Assembly (NCBI GenBank): GCA_003254885.1
Contig: QANT01005201.1
Location: forward strand, 24,945-88,944
Source: Purshia tridentata
Lineage: Eukaryota > Streptophyta > Magnoliopsida > Rosales > Rosaceae
Direction: 5' to 3'
DNA length: 64,000 nucleotides
The notes below the pieces were generated by a model. That model ran no database searches and was not told the DNA's origin. It saw only the letters and a list, made by a program, of their open reading frames with translations. The translations under genes were made by a program, and so were the position numbers. Positions 23,177 to 34,908 of the stretch are shown piece after piece (positions within the stretch are counted from its first letter, which is position 1; each line of letters opens with the position of its first letter).

Positions 23177-25915
23177 ATGAACGTGAGCCGCCCATCGGTC
23201 CACCCGGTGGAGGCCCCACCCATGACCGACCCGGCGGCCCAGGACGCCCTCCGAGTGAGGATGAAGGACGTCCAAGGCATGCCCGGCACGCCAGGTAGCC
23301 TCGCCCTCCGTCTCTGCCAGCTCGTCTTCGCCTCCGTCTCGCTCTCCGTCATGGCCACCACCAACGATTTCCCCTCAGTTACCGCCTTCTGGTAATGCTT
23401 GCTAGCTTCTATTGGGTGGGACCCACATGATGGTTTCACAATTTTTTTTGTATTTATTGGTTTAAATTATTTTGTGTTTTGTTTTTTGCTGCTTCAGCTA
23501 CCTTGTTGCTGCTGTTAGCTTGCAATGTGTGTGGAGCTTGTCACTGGCAATTGTTGATGTGTATGCTCTTTCAGTGAGACGGAGTTTGCGCAACTGTAGG
23601 GTTGTCTGTTTCTTCACCATTGGAGATGGGGTAAGAATTAAGATAAAAAATCCAAACCCATCTACTCTTCTTGCGTAGCTGCTGTAATGCAATGCTGATA
23701 TATTCTTGTTGATTAGCTATTTAGGTTCCATTTGAAATTTAGCTCAAGTCTGCTAAACTGGCTAGTAGAATGTGAGCTTCTTTTTTCACCAGAAATTTAG
23801 CCAACCATTATTCTATTGCCTGTTTGCCACTCAACCCTTTACAAATGCGACATTGATCGATTTCCTTTCTGGGGTTTCCCCGATTTGGCGGAGGTCCTTT
23901 ATCTCAGGGGATTCCTGTGGCTATCCAGTGAAGAAGTTGATTTCTGGTGTAATGTTTTATTTAATTTCTGTTGGGAACTTGGGAGATAGCATAACAGTGG
24001 TCTTTCCATCCATTTTATGCATTTTTTAATTAGTTGCTTTGTTAGTATGTGCTACACCCAAATTATCAATATACCACTGTGTGGATAGTAGAATTTGCTA
24101 CTTCAGAGATGCATGAAAATCCATTCTCAAAAAACCCATGGTGCGGTGACAAATTGTAAATAACTCAGCACACTGAAAATGCACAAGTAAAATATACACA
24201 CAATATGCAAACTAAGACACTTATGCAGACACACTCACACCTTCACTGACTTCTCTACTACATGGAGAATGAGAGCTCTGGTCTCTGTATGTAAAAAAAA
24301 TGAAAGTCTGTTTTTCCAAGTTTAAGTGTGATTTCATTGGTAGAGAGGAGTGGCTGCAAGTCAAATGACAAGCATAAGCAGAATTATTGAGAAGGAGAGT
24401 GGCGGTGGTGACTGTTAACACTCCCCCTTACCACTGACTCTCTCAATTCTGCTCTATTTGTCATATTGAGTTGCTCAGGTAGTTCTATGAACTTGGTCGT
24501 ATTGAGTCCTTTTGTGAACAAGTCCATCCTTGTAACACCTTTCTCAAAACGAAATGATAATGTACTTGTACATGGTTGGTCCATGTGTGATTACTGAAAC
24601 TAAACAAACCACTGAGAGATCAAATTTGTTGTAGAGTGGCGTTGCATAGTCAATGAACAGCATCAACCATGTACTTTCTTGCGATGCCATAGTTCCTGCT
24701 CTATATTTTGCTTTCGTAGTTGATGACGTTACTACTGGTTGTCTCTTACTACACCAGGACACTACTCTGTCCAAGACTGACTAAATATGTTTAGTAGTTG
24801 GTTGGCCCATGCCGTGACCCTCCATCATCAGCATCACAATAGCCAACTAGCTTGCTGTCTTTACCTTTTTTGTGCAATGATTTAAGGTTAGATTTGCCCA
24901 ACCCTGTGCAACAGTAATAAAACCTTCATGTTTGGGTATCTAGCCTCTGGACAGTAATTCTTCTCATTCTAGATTTTGCAATACTAGTGGTAGGATCTAA
25001 TTCAGATATTTCTTGACATAGAAACACTACCTTGTTAAAATATCGGTTGGTCATCGTATCTCATTGAGTGATGGACAACAACTCATTATCCAAAAGTCGC
25101 CATCTTGTATTGTTTCTTTTAAGAAAAGTGTCACAGATTTGCTTAATGTTGCCTTAGGTGTTTCTATGAGCCTCTAATGTGCTCAAGTATCTTTTCTTTT
25201 ATCGTTATCTTGATTGTGAACATTTTCTTTCCTCCTCTGATCTTTCATTTCTTCAAAGTGGTAGCATATTGTGGTCGTAGAGATATAACTCCATACATAT
25301 TATTATGGTTGTTGAACCCATTAGTACCAATGACCACTTCTAGGTCCCCCGTTATGATTCAGGCTAATTTCTCTTAATGCCAAACTTAATCTCAGACAAG
25401 TTTCACAGTCCCAGCCTGTGCACGACCACTTGAAGCATTGTGAGAAACTTATCCATAACTGGCTCACTCTGGTACCACACGACCATTTCCTACATGTGAC
25501 ATTGACAGATGTCCCTTCTGGGTTTTGCCAAAATGTGTTGCCTTCATTTCTAATGGGAGATTGCTTAATATTGGTCTTTCATTCATTTTTTAATGACATA
25601 TCTTTTACTATGTACTTGTGCAAATGTCCATTGTTTGGAAGTTGGAAAGTAGAACATGGTGCTTCAGAAAGTCCATCCTGAGCTTACAAATATATGGGTG
25701 TTGTTTTCAATATTTTCATGCAGATCACATCCACTCTTACATTTGCTGCTGCATGTGCTTCTGCTGGAATTACTGTCCTCATTGCCAATGACCTTAACAA
25801 ATGTGGTGTGAACCACTGCAAAAGATTTGAGACTGCGACAGCTATGGCTTACATCAGTTGGTTTGCTGTGTCACCATCCTTTCTTTTAAACTTTTGGTCA
25901 CTGGCGTCCCGGTGA
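23177..25915 (+). CDS. CASPL5A: CASP-like membrane protein, subgroup 5A
   Basis: Three exons: 23177-23391, 23498-23630 and 25724-25915. Phases agree at both joints and give 179 aa. The protein begins [15 protein letters not shown] and has [20 protein letters not shown] before the first membrane span. [19 protein letters not shown] forms the second, [19 protein letters not shown] the third and [19 protein letters not shown] the fourth: the four-span MARVEL-like fold of CASP proteins. The ending FWSLASR is typical of the 5A subgroup. CASPs organise membrane domains and recruit cell-wall enzymes at the Casparian strip; 5A members are broadly expressed and their job is not well defined. The second intron is unusually long (2,093 bp) and holds a copia remnant. 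Confidence 0.95.
23817..24125 (+). repeat. Left copy of a diverged direct repeat flanking the copia remnant
   Basis: Shares, in the same order, GACATTGA, CCTTTCTGGGTTT-type, GGGAGAT, GGTCTTTC and GTAGAA...TGCTTCAGA words with 25471-25680. Both copies lie in CASPL5A intron 2. Too diverged for exact end points. Confidence 0.55.
24130..25090 (-). mobile_element. Decayed Ty1/copia retrotransposon fragment in CASPL5A intron 2
   Basis: On the minus strand, 24774-24544 encodes [20 protein letters not shown] and QESTWLM, which resemble the RNase H region of copia polyproteins. Further upstream in element sense (about 24830) a GYCDAD-like stretch is readable. Downstream, FTKGL and a RGSV-type tail end before a polypurine tract (complement of 24421-24430, AAGGGGGAG) directly followed by TGTTA from 24420, the usual start of a copia 3' LTR. 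The frame is broken by substitutions and shifts. Only the 3' end of an element is recognisable; the 5' LTR, gag and integrase are absent. The outer LTR boundary is uncertain. Confidence 0.8.
25471..25680 (+). repeat. Right copy of the diverged direct repeat in CASPL5A intron 2
   Basis: Counterpart of 23817-24125, ending about 40 bp before exon 3. The two copies lie in the same orientation. Their spacing does not fit LTRs of the copia fragment, because the 5' LTR would have to overlap exon 3. Confidence 0.55.
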
Positions 25916-27408
25916 AACCCTGCAGGGGAGAATTCTTCAGTGAGCTGAGTCTCCTCATGTTCACGATTTTTTGCCCCCTTTTAATGGCTGTGCTTTTACA
26001 GGATATTTCCCTCTTATTCTGTACATAGAAACATTTTTACAGAGTTTATTGAGGTAAAAATACATTTAGAATTATGAAATAATAACCTATAACTAGGAGA
26101 TATGTATAATTTTGGATTTTGTTTCTATTATGAATCCTTTTCCTCATTGTGGTGTCATGTGATTGTAGTGATACACTAGTAGAAAGTAATACAACATCAT
26201 CTTTTACTTGAGTTTCATAACAAATCAAGATGCATCATCCAAATGATTTTTATGGGGGCGTCACTCTTTTCTCGTTACATTAGTTTTGTTGTTCCAAAAG
26301 GTTTTTCCCATTGGTTTTAAAGGTCATAGAAGCTATAATCTCTCACTCATGAGATACAAATGCTATCTGCGTGAGCCATTCATTTGAAAGCAGCTTTAGA
26401 AATTGCTGCGGTCCAATCGTATAGGTGCCAAATAGAGATTCCCGAGTACTTTATGTTGCTGCATATGCTTTGTAGATCAACTTTAGTTAAAGGGTGATGC
26501 AGATTATGATGTGATCAGTTATAGCTTCTCGGCTGGTGTTGAAAAATGATAAAATGGTTGGAATTTTTTTCAGTTTTGGTGAGGGTTGACATGCAACAGG
26601 TGTGAAAGAAGACAAGTCGGCAAAATACAACCAGTAGCTTTTGCTTTAAATGATAAAATAATCATAACTCACGGATTACATGTTCTTCTGTTTTGCTGCT
26701 CTGTATGTACTTTGACCTGAAAAGCGTGAAACTAAGTTTCCCTAGGTCATGGAAGGCGTTTCTTAGGTCAAGACCCACATGATTCTGATTTTCCCTGAAA
26801 TTGGTAATGGTGCAAAGTGCAAACCTTGACCAAAAAAAATTGTAATATTTCAAATTGTAATTTTCGAGTTCAGAGTTAAAGCTAATATCTAAGAAATGAA
26901 CTAATCCATATATAAAAGCGATATTTTCAGTAATTTTTCTTATTTTGGGTAAACATAAAATAGTTTTTGTAGTTTTCTAAGAATTTATTTATTTTGTATT
27001 TTATGTGTGGTGGTAGTCATATATGGTAAGTAGTTACAGTGTTAGATATGTACAACTCCCTCATTTGGTAAATGTTTTACTCTGTTATTAGATTATATGT
27101 AATGTTACGGTCACATATAATAATAAATGATGATTATAAGGGTGAGTTTGATGGGGCTCATCTCACGAGATTAACGTTTGAAAGCATAAAGGAGAAGAGA
27201 GATGGCGAGCAAGAGATAACGGTATTTTTCGTCTTCCCATTTTGTATTGTCTGCGTAGAAGAGCCAAGACAGTCGGTAACGGCTATAGGCTTTCTTATGC
27301 CATTAACCTGCTCCTTGAGGACCTTCACCATCACTATATATATGTTCCACCCTTTCCTCTAATCTTTAACAATTTGTACCAAAGAGAGAAGGACTTGAGG
27401 GTTGGAAT
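25916..27408. other. Intergenic DNA downstream of CASPL5A and promoter of the 90-aa gene
   Basis: The CASPL5A 3' UTR probably occupies the first 300-400 bp. A TATA-like TATATATAT lies at 27335-27343, about 65 bp before the ATG of the next gene. Otherwise AT-rich with no supported gene. Confidence 0.5.
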
Positions 27409-28137
27409 ATGTCTAATAAGGAAGTTGAGGAGGAAAGAAAGCTATACCAGTGTGCAAGGAACTATGAAAAAATTGTAAAACAGGTATTATGCAATGTGTA
27501 CCTCAACCAACTAGATTTATTTTTCCCTTTTATTAATCATGATTTCATATGCATTTTACCATGTTTATTAAATGGGGGGCTCATCAAACGATATGGTGAC
27601 ATATCGTTCAACAGAGAGAGAGAGAGAGAGAGTGGGATTTGGGTTTTTTTGTTTTTCCATGTTCGTTTTCTAGTTTTTATTTTCTTTTATTAAGGGTAAA
27701 ATAGGTAGTTTCACAAGAAAAAAGTTGCGAGTGAGTGTATTGAGCAATTGGAATGATATGAATAGAAGCACTCTTTAGTTTTTTATGGTACATAACTATG
27801 GGGATGAATTTCTGTTCTTGCAGTATGATGAGCTGATTGAGATGATGGACACCAGGACCAGACTGCCTAAACGACGAAGGGTATCTTCCTAAAGATCCCT
27901 GAACTAATTCCCAGTCATCTTTAAATATTACTTATGTGCATGCCAATGCAAATATGCAATTCATTTACGTTTATTCTTTTGGTTCATGCATGACAGAGTT
28001 CTACAGCTGCTCCTGCACCCCCAACTGAACATGAAGACAATGAAGTATTTGTACAGACAATAACAAGATTTCTCAATGACCTGAAGACCAACCCTGCAGA
28101 AACTGACTGCTCCACAACCACCAGAGATGGGGATTAG
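27409..28137 (+). CDS. Small protein of unknown function (90 aa)
   Basis: Three exons, 27409-27483, 27824-27880 and 27997-28137, each bounded by GT-AG and in phase, give 90 aa. The N-terminal part (EEERKLYQCARNYEKIVKQ, then YDELIEMMDTRTRLP) is probably helical. A basic patch KRRR lies at the exon 2/3 joint, followed by a Pro/Ala linker and an acidic helix (VFVQTITRFLNDLK). I do not recognise the family. The KRRR patch could be a nuclear localisation signal, but that is inference. A TATA-like box lies about 65 bp upstream of the ATG. The three coherent exons and the charged composition argue that it is real. It is convergent with the next gene. Confidence 0.65.
27612..27632 (+). repeat. (AG)n microsatellite in intron 1 of the 90-aa gene
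   Basis: About ten AG units. Confidence 0.9.
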
Positions 28138-29142
28138 TTCTGCTTAACAAGTTCAAAAAAGAATGGCACTAAGATGTGGCCCTCACTACCATATAGGAGA
28201 GTAAGATCTAGCTAGTAATTGATATATGTAGGTTTATCAATGTCAACAGAAATATAATACCATCTATGAACTGTCTCAGCATGGTTAGCATATAATAATA
28301 CCATTCATCTCTGGAAGTGCATTACAGTTTTTCCCAGAAGAAACTCTGTCTACAGTATTGTTCTTGTCTTTTCTACAAAATATGACTTAACCCAAAAAAA
28401 AAAAAACAATTCATGCGTGCATAAAAGCTTGATAATTTCCACACAGGCGCAGACATGTACTGTCCAGCAGTACAGCAACCATGTCCTAAGAGAGGAAAGT
28501 AAACTAGCAACCATATGCATTATAGCAGAAGCTAAACACTACTAAGAAATGGATAATATATTTTGGTCAATAAAATTGTAAACTTTCAGAGTTCAAAAGA
28601 TTTTCCCAGGTCTGGAAAATATGGTGAAACATTGAAGAAGAAGCCATGTACGACACCCAATATTAGTATATACCAAGAAGAATAGAAAGAAAATACATTT
28701 GACTTAAAACAATATGAGCCACAGACAATCAGAATCCAAAACTTCACATCTTTCAATTACATGAATTACTGGCTCTAAAATTCATGAAAATCAGGAAAAG
28801 TCCAGCAACGTTGAGCGTTTTGCATTTGTTCCTAAGCATGAAGAAAATGGTGGTGGAGAAAAACATTGTATATTCCTAGGAGAACAAGGTAGCCATTTTA
28901 TGAGAGCCTCACAGTTTCCTGGAAAGCAGCAGAGTTAAGAGTTGTAAGGGGGAACGTGCATCTCATATATACATTCAAAAGTGCCTCTCTCATGGTTAAG
29001 TAACCACTGGAAGCTACAAGCTGACAAAGTGCAGATTGTGCTCATGAAATTAGTTTCTTGGATAAGAGCATATTGACTGGACAATAATGAAAAATGAGTT
29101 AAATTTGGTTGTGATGAAATTTTGGACCCTTGATCAGATAAC
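28138..29142. other. Region between convergent genes
   Basis: Two 3' UTRs are expected to meet here. No protein frame is supported. A poly-A run lies near 28395-28407. Confidence 0.5.
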
Positions 29143-31210
29143 CTATTGTAAACGGCACTTCAGCTTCTCAGTCTCAATCTCTTGTTTCAAGGCTTCCACC
29201 CGTTCAAGCAAGGCCATATTTTCCTGGAATTGCAGGAGTTGTAAGAAAAAGAACGAGACTCAAACGTAAAGGAACTTTTAAACAACCTGGCACCATTTTC
29301 TTTCAAAACCAGTGGGAGATCAAAAAAAGAAAAAGAAAAAAAAGAGAGACAAAAGTTTGATGTAACATCAAAGCGTGCAGTGAATGAAGTTTTTGGGTGC
29401 ATAACTTAAGTTGATTGTAGCAAAATGGTATTTGATAATAAGAGCAAGCCAATTGCAGCATGGTTTACACTGAGCTCCCTAATCCAGGTTTACCAAGAGC
29501 CGAATGAAGTGAATGTACATTGAAAAAGTAAAAATGTGAGAGGAAAAGGAAGTTATGGGACATCATGAGAATATTTATATTAAAGAGTCGCGTATTGTAA
29601 ATTGGAGAAAAAAGATCACCTTTTGTAGCATCACCAATTTCTGGTTGATGCTAGCAGCATTCCCATCCTCCTCAAAAGACTCATTTATCTGTCAAGAAGA
29701 CATGCTTAATCAGTCCACAAAGGGGTGACAGGCACAGAACAGACCTCTAATCTACCATGAGGATGGAGGGAAAGACAAAGTATCCACATTCTGTGCATGT
29801 CTATTGTTGCTTATAAGAATAGGCTATATTGAATGCCAAAACAGATATATGGCCCTCAACCATTCTAACTGCTAAAACCCCTGGTATTATAACTTGAGCC
29901 ATATGATGGCTATGAAGGCATCCGCTTTACCACCCTTTAGTGCATAATTTACACACAAATGTTTGAAGCAATCATTTGACTGGTGGCCAAGCCAGGAATG
30001 AGCTTAAAAATTATTAGTATTGGCAAACTAATACTATATGAATATTATATGAAAGCCAACTACAAGCCAAACCAGCAGTTTTAGCACAGGAAACCAATTA
30101 AAAGGAAAAGGTTAATGATTTACTTGACAAGATCATGTTGTTAGACTGATGCATTACTTAACAAGTTATTAAACTCAATGATGCCCTTCCAAAAATTGGC
30201 CCCAGATGCGCTTCTACAATTTTTGACAAAAAAATTGTAATATATTTTGGTTTTTCCAAGTGGTTTCAATCATTGTTGGGGTTGGGGCACATATCATTTT
30301 CAAAGACTAAATCTTACTCCAACATCCTTAGGAATCTACGCATGCAAAGTCACGCTCTTAAGTTCATATGGGAATTGATTTGCCACACTAAGTATACATT
30401 GGCTACGATGAGATTAGTGTAAAACAACGATAACATGCAGTCAATACTACACACAGAAATGAAGCGCTAATTGTTGAACAAATAGAAGGAAATCGGAGCA
30501 CCCAAAACTAATTGGCAATAGGTGGAGAGCCCAACTCCTTATAAGTGACTATGCAAGGTTATAATTTTCCAACAAGGACAACACTCCACATTCTCACACA
30601 AATTAGGAAAGAAAGAGTTTTAAAAGGGAGAAAGTAAATATGGTGCGGACCTGTTTGAGTTCGTTCATACACTTGGTGGCCCTTTTTGCTTCATTATCGT
30701 ATTTGAGCCTCCACTCAGCAGATTCATCCATTGCTTCCCGATTAGCAAGGTCGAACTGTCGTCTACAAGATTTTGAGAGAACAAATATATAATTCAGTAA
30801 CAAACAATATGTAACATTATAAAGTACAAACTGTAAACATATGACCCAATCTAGAAAGTTAGGATTGATCATCAATTAGCCAAAGAAACAGAAGAGGGTC
30901 TTTGTCTTTTCCCACAACTGATATCAGTTGTACCATCAATTACTATAAAGTCTATAATGAAAAGTAACGTAAACACTTGAGCTTAATTTTAGCATTCATT
31001 CATTCACAGATTCCTCAAAATTATGAACTCATTAAACAAATTTGAAGTAACAAGAGAAAAGATGGGAAGCAAAGCAAACCTTAAGAGCTCGGCGTCATCA
31101 GAAGAAATGTTATAATCGATGGTCCAAAGCCTCAAATACACAGCAACCCCTAAAAACATCGCCACCACCAACCCCACCAATATTTTCTTGTTCCCTCCAC
31201 CACCCCCCAT
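29143..31210 (-). CDS. Single-span membrane protein with coiled coil, unknown function (130 aa)
   Basis: Four minus-strand exons: 31210-31080, 30762-30651, 29688-29620 and 29223-29143, with GT-AG introns and matching phases. The N-terminus is MGGGGGNKK, followed by one hydrophobic span (ILVGLVVAMFLGVAVYLRLW, about residues 10-29). A charged segment with RRQFDLANREAMDESAEWRL comes next, and then heptad-like helices to the end (MLQKENMALLERVEALKQEI). The start was taken at 31210 because the Gly-rich N-terminus directly precedes the span. The arrangement fits a small tail protein anchored in the endomembrane system with a cytosolic coiled coil. Plant relatives exist as far as I recall, but none with a known role. 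The last exon splits the coiled coil. Confidence 0.85.
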
Positions 31211-34200
31211 TCTCAATCTCTCTCACTCAGTCTTACTCAAGTTTCTGTCTCAGCAAAGAGTCTCACACCGTCACGCGGGTAAGAACCTGGGCCTCAACTA
31301 CTCGGACATGGCCCAGCAACGTCATTGGGACAGTGGTCTCAACTGGACTATGGGCCATGATCAAATACCATTTATTTGTTATTAAGTTCTTTATTCCCTA
31401 CTACCAAACATTTAAAAATCTTAATCATAAATATAATCAATAATATAATTAAATTGGACAATTTGTACGCTTTAAGTGTGTTTGTCAATGTAAATTAGAC
31501 CGTCAAGCGCTCTGCAGTTAAATTTGTAATTGATTTTTTCTTAACTTTCTATTAAATTTTAATATGTGTGTGGTTGATTAAGTTTTTTATAGTATGTTTG
31601 AAGAAATTTATTGATTGAAGATTCAATATTAGGATTTTATTGTGAATGTATAATGTAGCTGCAATGTTTACTTAAAAATATATATAGCTGCAATGTTGAA
31701 ACTTATGCAAATGTATGAATGTTATCAATAATATTATTCTTATCGTATTTATTATACTATCTTATATGTTATTATTTCATTGGATAAGATTTTTATTTTC
31801 TTTTAAAGTTTTTATTTTTATTAGTATTCAATGCATGAATATTATGTAGATTACCACACAAGGTACTATAAAATGATGATACAAAAATATAATAAGTGTA
31901 GCATTGTTGGAAGATTACGTGAATAGACCCTGATGGTGATAGGGATAGGTGTAAGATAAGAGGAATAATGGCCTGACAGCTGAAGCCTTAAAGCATCTAA
32001 TTCTCATTTTTTATAAGGCATTATTCTAAGGGCCCAATAATTTGGAAACCCACTAGACAAGGCCCACATATCCTGCTCACATTCATTGAGTGAGTTTTGT
32101 GTCAATCTCATCACCCACATTCCATAAATTTCCATTCATGCATTGCAGTCACATCAAAGTATCTAACTCATAACAAGCCTTTCTTTTCTTCAGCTCTATA
32201 TCCAACCCAACCTGACGACAATAGCATATACCAAATATTACTAAACAATAAACATATCAATTATTTAATTTTCTGATTTTTTAGATCTCAACCGACATTG
32301 TAGTATTTTACATTTAAAATGAAATTTGATCATTGGTTCATAATAAGATTCATTTTGCACTTTATTTACTTACAGCAAATAAGAAACAATTATATTAAGC
32401 AAAAAAAAATTATTACTTATAGAGATACATACATATGAAAAAGGAGGATTAGTCATACGAATGAAGAAATCGCGCCGAGCTCTAAAATAGTAAAATTTAT
32501 AGTTCTCCTTATATATTTATATCATGTTAAACTCATATTAAAAACCCAATTTTTATAATTTGATTCACTACCATGGTGATGGACATGAAAGTTTTACTCC
32601 AACCTAACTCAAAACTCCTTTCTCTTTTGGATGGTTTTAGCAATTCTAACACACATCGTGAAAAGTGAAAAGAAAATTCCAGAGGCATTTTGCATGTCAT
32701 TGTTTTATGATCCTTTTGACGCAACCCTAATTAGTGGGAAGGTAACAAAACTGAAATGGAAATTGGAAGCAAAAACAGTGTGAGCAAAATCAAGGAGCGC
32801 CCCTGGTTTTTGGTAATTTAGTACTTAATTATAACCTATACATTAATGGCAGCTCGTTGGATTGGATAACCCATTATTAAATTAATCTTATTGCATTTTA
32901 ATTTTGGGCTAAGGAGATGCCTAGTAGTAGTTGGTCAATGATGAATTTGAAGAAGCTATGCTTCTCCTTTTTTCAATTTATATTTTTCTATTTAATATTG
33001 GCTGTACATACATACTATGATTTAGGGGAGTTCTAGAAAGGTTGACATTTCACAGAATGGTGAACCTATTAATATGTGCAGCTGAGGATTTTGGCATATT
33101 CTGATGCCATGGAAATGAATAAGTAATAGGAAATACAGAATATAAAAATACATAATCATATATTAACTCCATAAATTTCAAACCTAAAATGAACACTAGA
33201 ATTCTTATATGTTGATTTTGATAAAGCTACCCTTGTCCAAATCCAATGAATAGTAAAACCGTGTCATAAGTCATTGAATACTTATTTATTGGTCTAATTT
33301 ATTAAATAATTTTTGTGAAGTCATTGAATATAATTACATACATGTTGACAATGCGATGAGTGAGGACGACCCAAAAAAGCTCCAAGTATGTTTTTAAAGA
33401 CACTTTTTGAGACCATTTTGGGCATGCAATATTAATTAAGTAGTATTTTACAACATGACCCACTACGAAATCAAATACAAAGTACTTGTTTTCTTGGAAT
33501 ACCAAGTAGTAGGAGGCATAATTTTGCTTCAAGGTTTTTTCTGGTTGGTCTGTAGCTTTTGTACCTACCAGCCTACCAACCATTAACTAAGCTTCATTTT
33601 CATTTTTATTTTTATTTTGCATTGCATTTTTTCATTACTCATATATAAATCTATTTTAACATCATTTACTTGGAATTATGATACATATTAAAATAACCCG
33701 GGGTTGGTGACTGAGTCGAACATTACTCTTGCAAGCTTTTTTTTTTTTTTTTTTTTTTTTTNNNNNNNNNNNNNNNNNNNNNNNNNNTTTTTTTTTTTCC
33801 GAAGCAGACATTCAAACTTGGGTTGGGACCTATTTGTGTCTGTTTCTCTTTTGTCTTTCTGGCTTAATGAAGTTCATCCTCGACAAAAAATTGCAACAAA
33901 GTGATAGAATTCAATATAATATTACAAGCAATATCCAATAACAAAAAAACATATAGTAATAATTATTTATTATTATATATTATTGTCATTATTATCATAA
34001 TATGACAACCTGGAGAAGAAGAAGAATAAAGAAAGACAACAGAAATGCCATCATCTGAAGACTGAAAACCAAAACGCTTATCCCCATTATAAGATTTCTG
34101 TCTAAAAACTCAAAGTTAGAATTTTACATGCACATCTATCATCAGGTCCTCTCATAAAACTCAGGCACCCAAAACAAAAATAAAAAAACCCCGAACCAAA

Positions 34201-34407
34201 AATAAAAATAAAAATCAATGACTAAGATCAAAGCCCCGTTAGTCAGTCCTAAATGAACATATTTCAACGGCCCAGATCATGTAGAATAATATCAGACAGC
34301 CATTAATTAATAATGACCTATTAATTTGGCCTACCAAAATTTTCCCAGTAAGTCTCTGTTTTTTTTTTTTTGGCCTTACTCTAATGGATGCTCTGTTTTA
34401 TTCTCTG
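31211..34407. other. Intergenic DNA, including an assembly gap
   Basis: AT-rich with no supported gene. The first few hundred bp are the promoter of the 130-aa membrane protein gene. The right end is the 3' region of the S40-type gene. A poly-T tract around the N gap (33737-33798) is followed by CAAACTTGGGTTGGGACC-type sequence that resembles a degraded transposon or SINE tail. No domain-bearing frame was seen. Confidence 0.5.
33762..33787. other. Assembly gap (26 N) inside a poly-T tract
   Basis: Twenty-six undetermined bases flanked on both sides by T runs. The true tract length is unknown. Confidence 0.98.
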
Positions 34408-34908
34408 TCAATCTTCGAACCCAACTTTCTTCCAAATCGCATTTCTCACTCGGCGCAAGTCCCTCCCTTTCAGAGTCCTCCCGATCCCTTCGTGAACCGA
34501 AAGCGATGCCCCTCTGGTTCTAGCCAAATACACATGAGGAGGGACCCTTTCGTCTTCGTCTTCATCGCCATCGTCGTCTTCGTCGAAATCATCATCGCTG
34601 TCTCTCTTCATATGCTCTTTGTACCCCTCTTTCAGAATCTTTGACCAGTCCGGAATGTTGACCGGCAACGAAGCAGAGGTGGCGGTGGTCTTATCGGACG
34701 CCGCGATGTTCACCATCACCATCTTTCTGACCCCCATTTTCTTCGGCTCTCTGAAACTAGGGATCGTCTTCGTCTCCGCCTCTGCAACTGGGTTTGATGA
34801 GTTCCACATGTCAGCCTCGTCGAATTCGAACATTCCGTGATCGGACCCAACTAGGTTTGGTGATGGGGCTGGGAATATGTAACTGGGTTTGGACTTCCTT
34901 GACGCCAT
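34408..34908 (-). CDS. Senescence regulator S40 / DUF584 family protein
   Basis: A single exon of 166 codons plus stop. The N-terminal half contains [10 protein letters not shown] and a [10 protein letters not shown] motif. A very acidic Asp/Glu run lies at about residues 103-117, and the C-terminal S40 signature [20 protein letters not shown] continues to [17 protein letters not shown]. This order, the intronless structure and the length are standard for the family. S40 proteins are small nuclear proteins induced during leaf senescence and by ABA, salicylate or pathogens; biochemical activity is unknown. Four GACACGT words lie upstream at 35814-36154. Confidence 0.95.
   Translation of the reverse strand: MASRKSKPSYIFPAPSPNLVGSDHGMFEFDEADMWNSSNPVAEAETKTIPSFREPKKMGVRKMVMVNIAASDKTTATSASLPVNIPDWSKILKEGYKEHMKRDSDDDFDEDDDGDEDEDERVPPHVYLARTRGASLSVHEGIGRTLKGRDLRRVRNAIWKKVGFED

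Noticed and set aside
23817-25680. The flanking direct repeats as LTRs of the copia fragment
   Set aside because: The polypurine tract places the LTR start at 24420, and the corresponding 5' LTR would have to overlap CASPL5A exon 3, which is intact.
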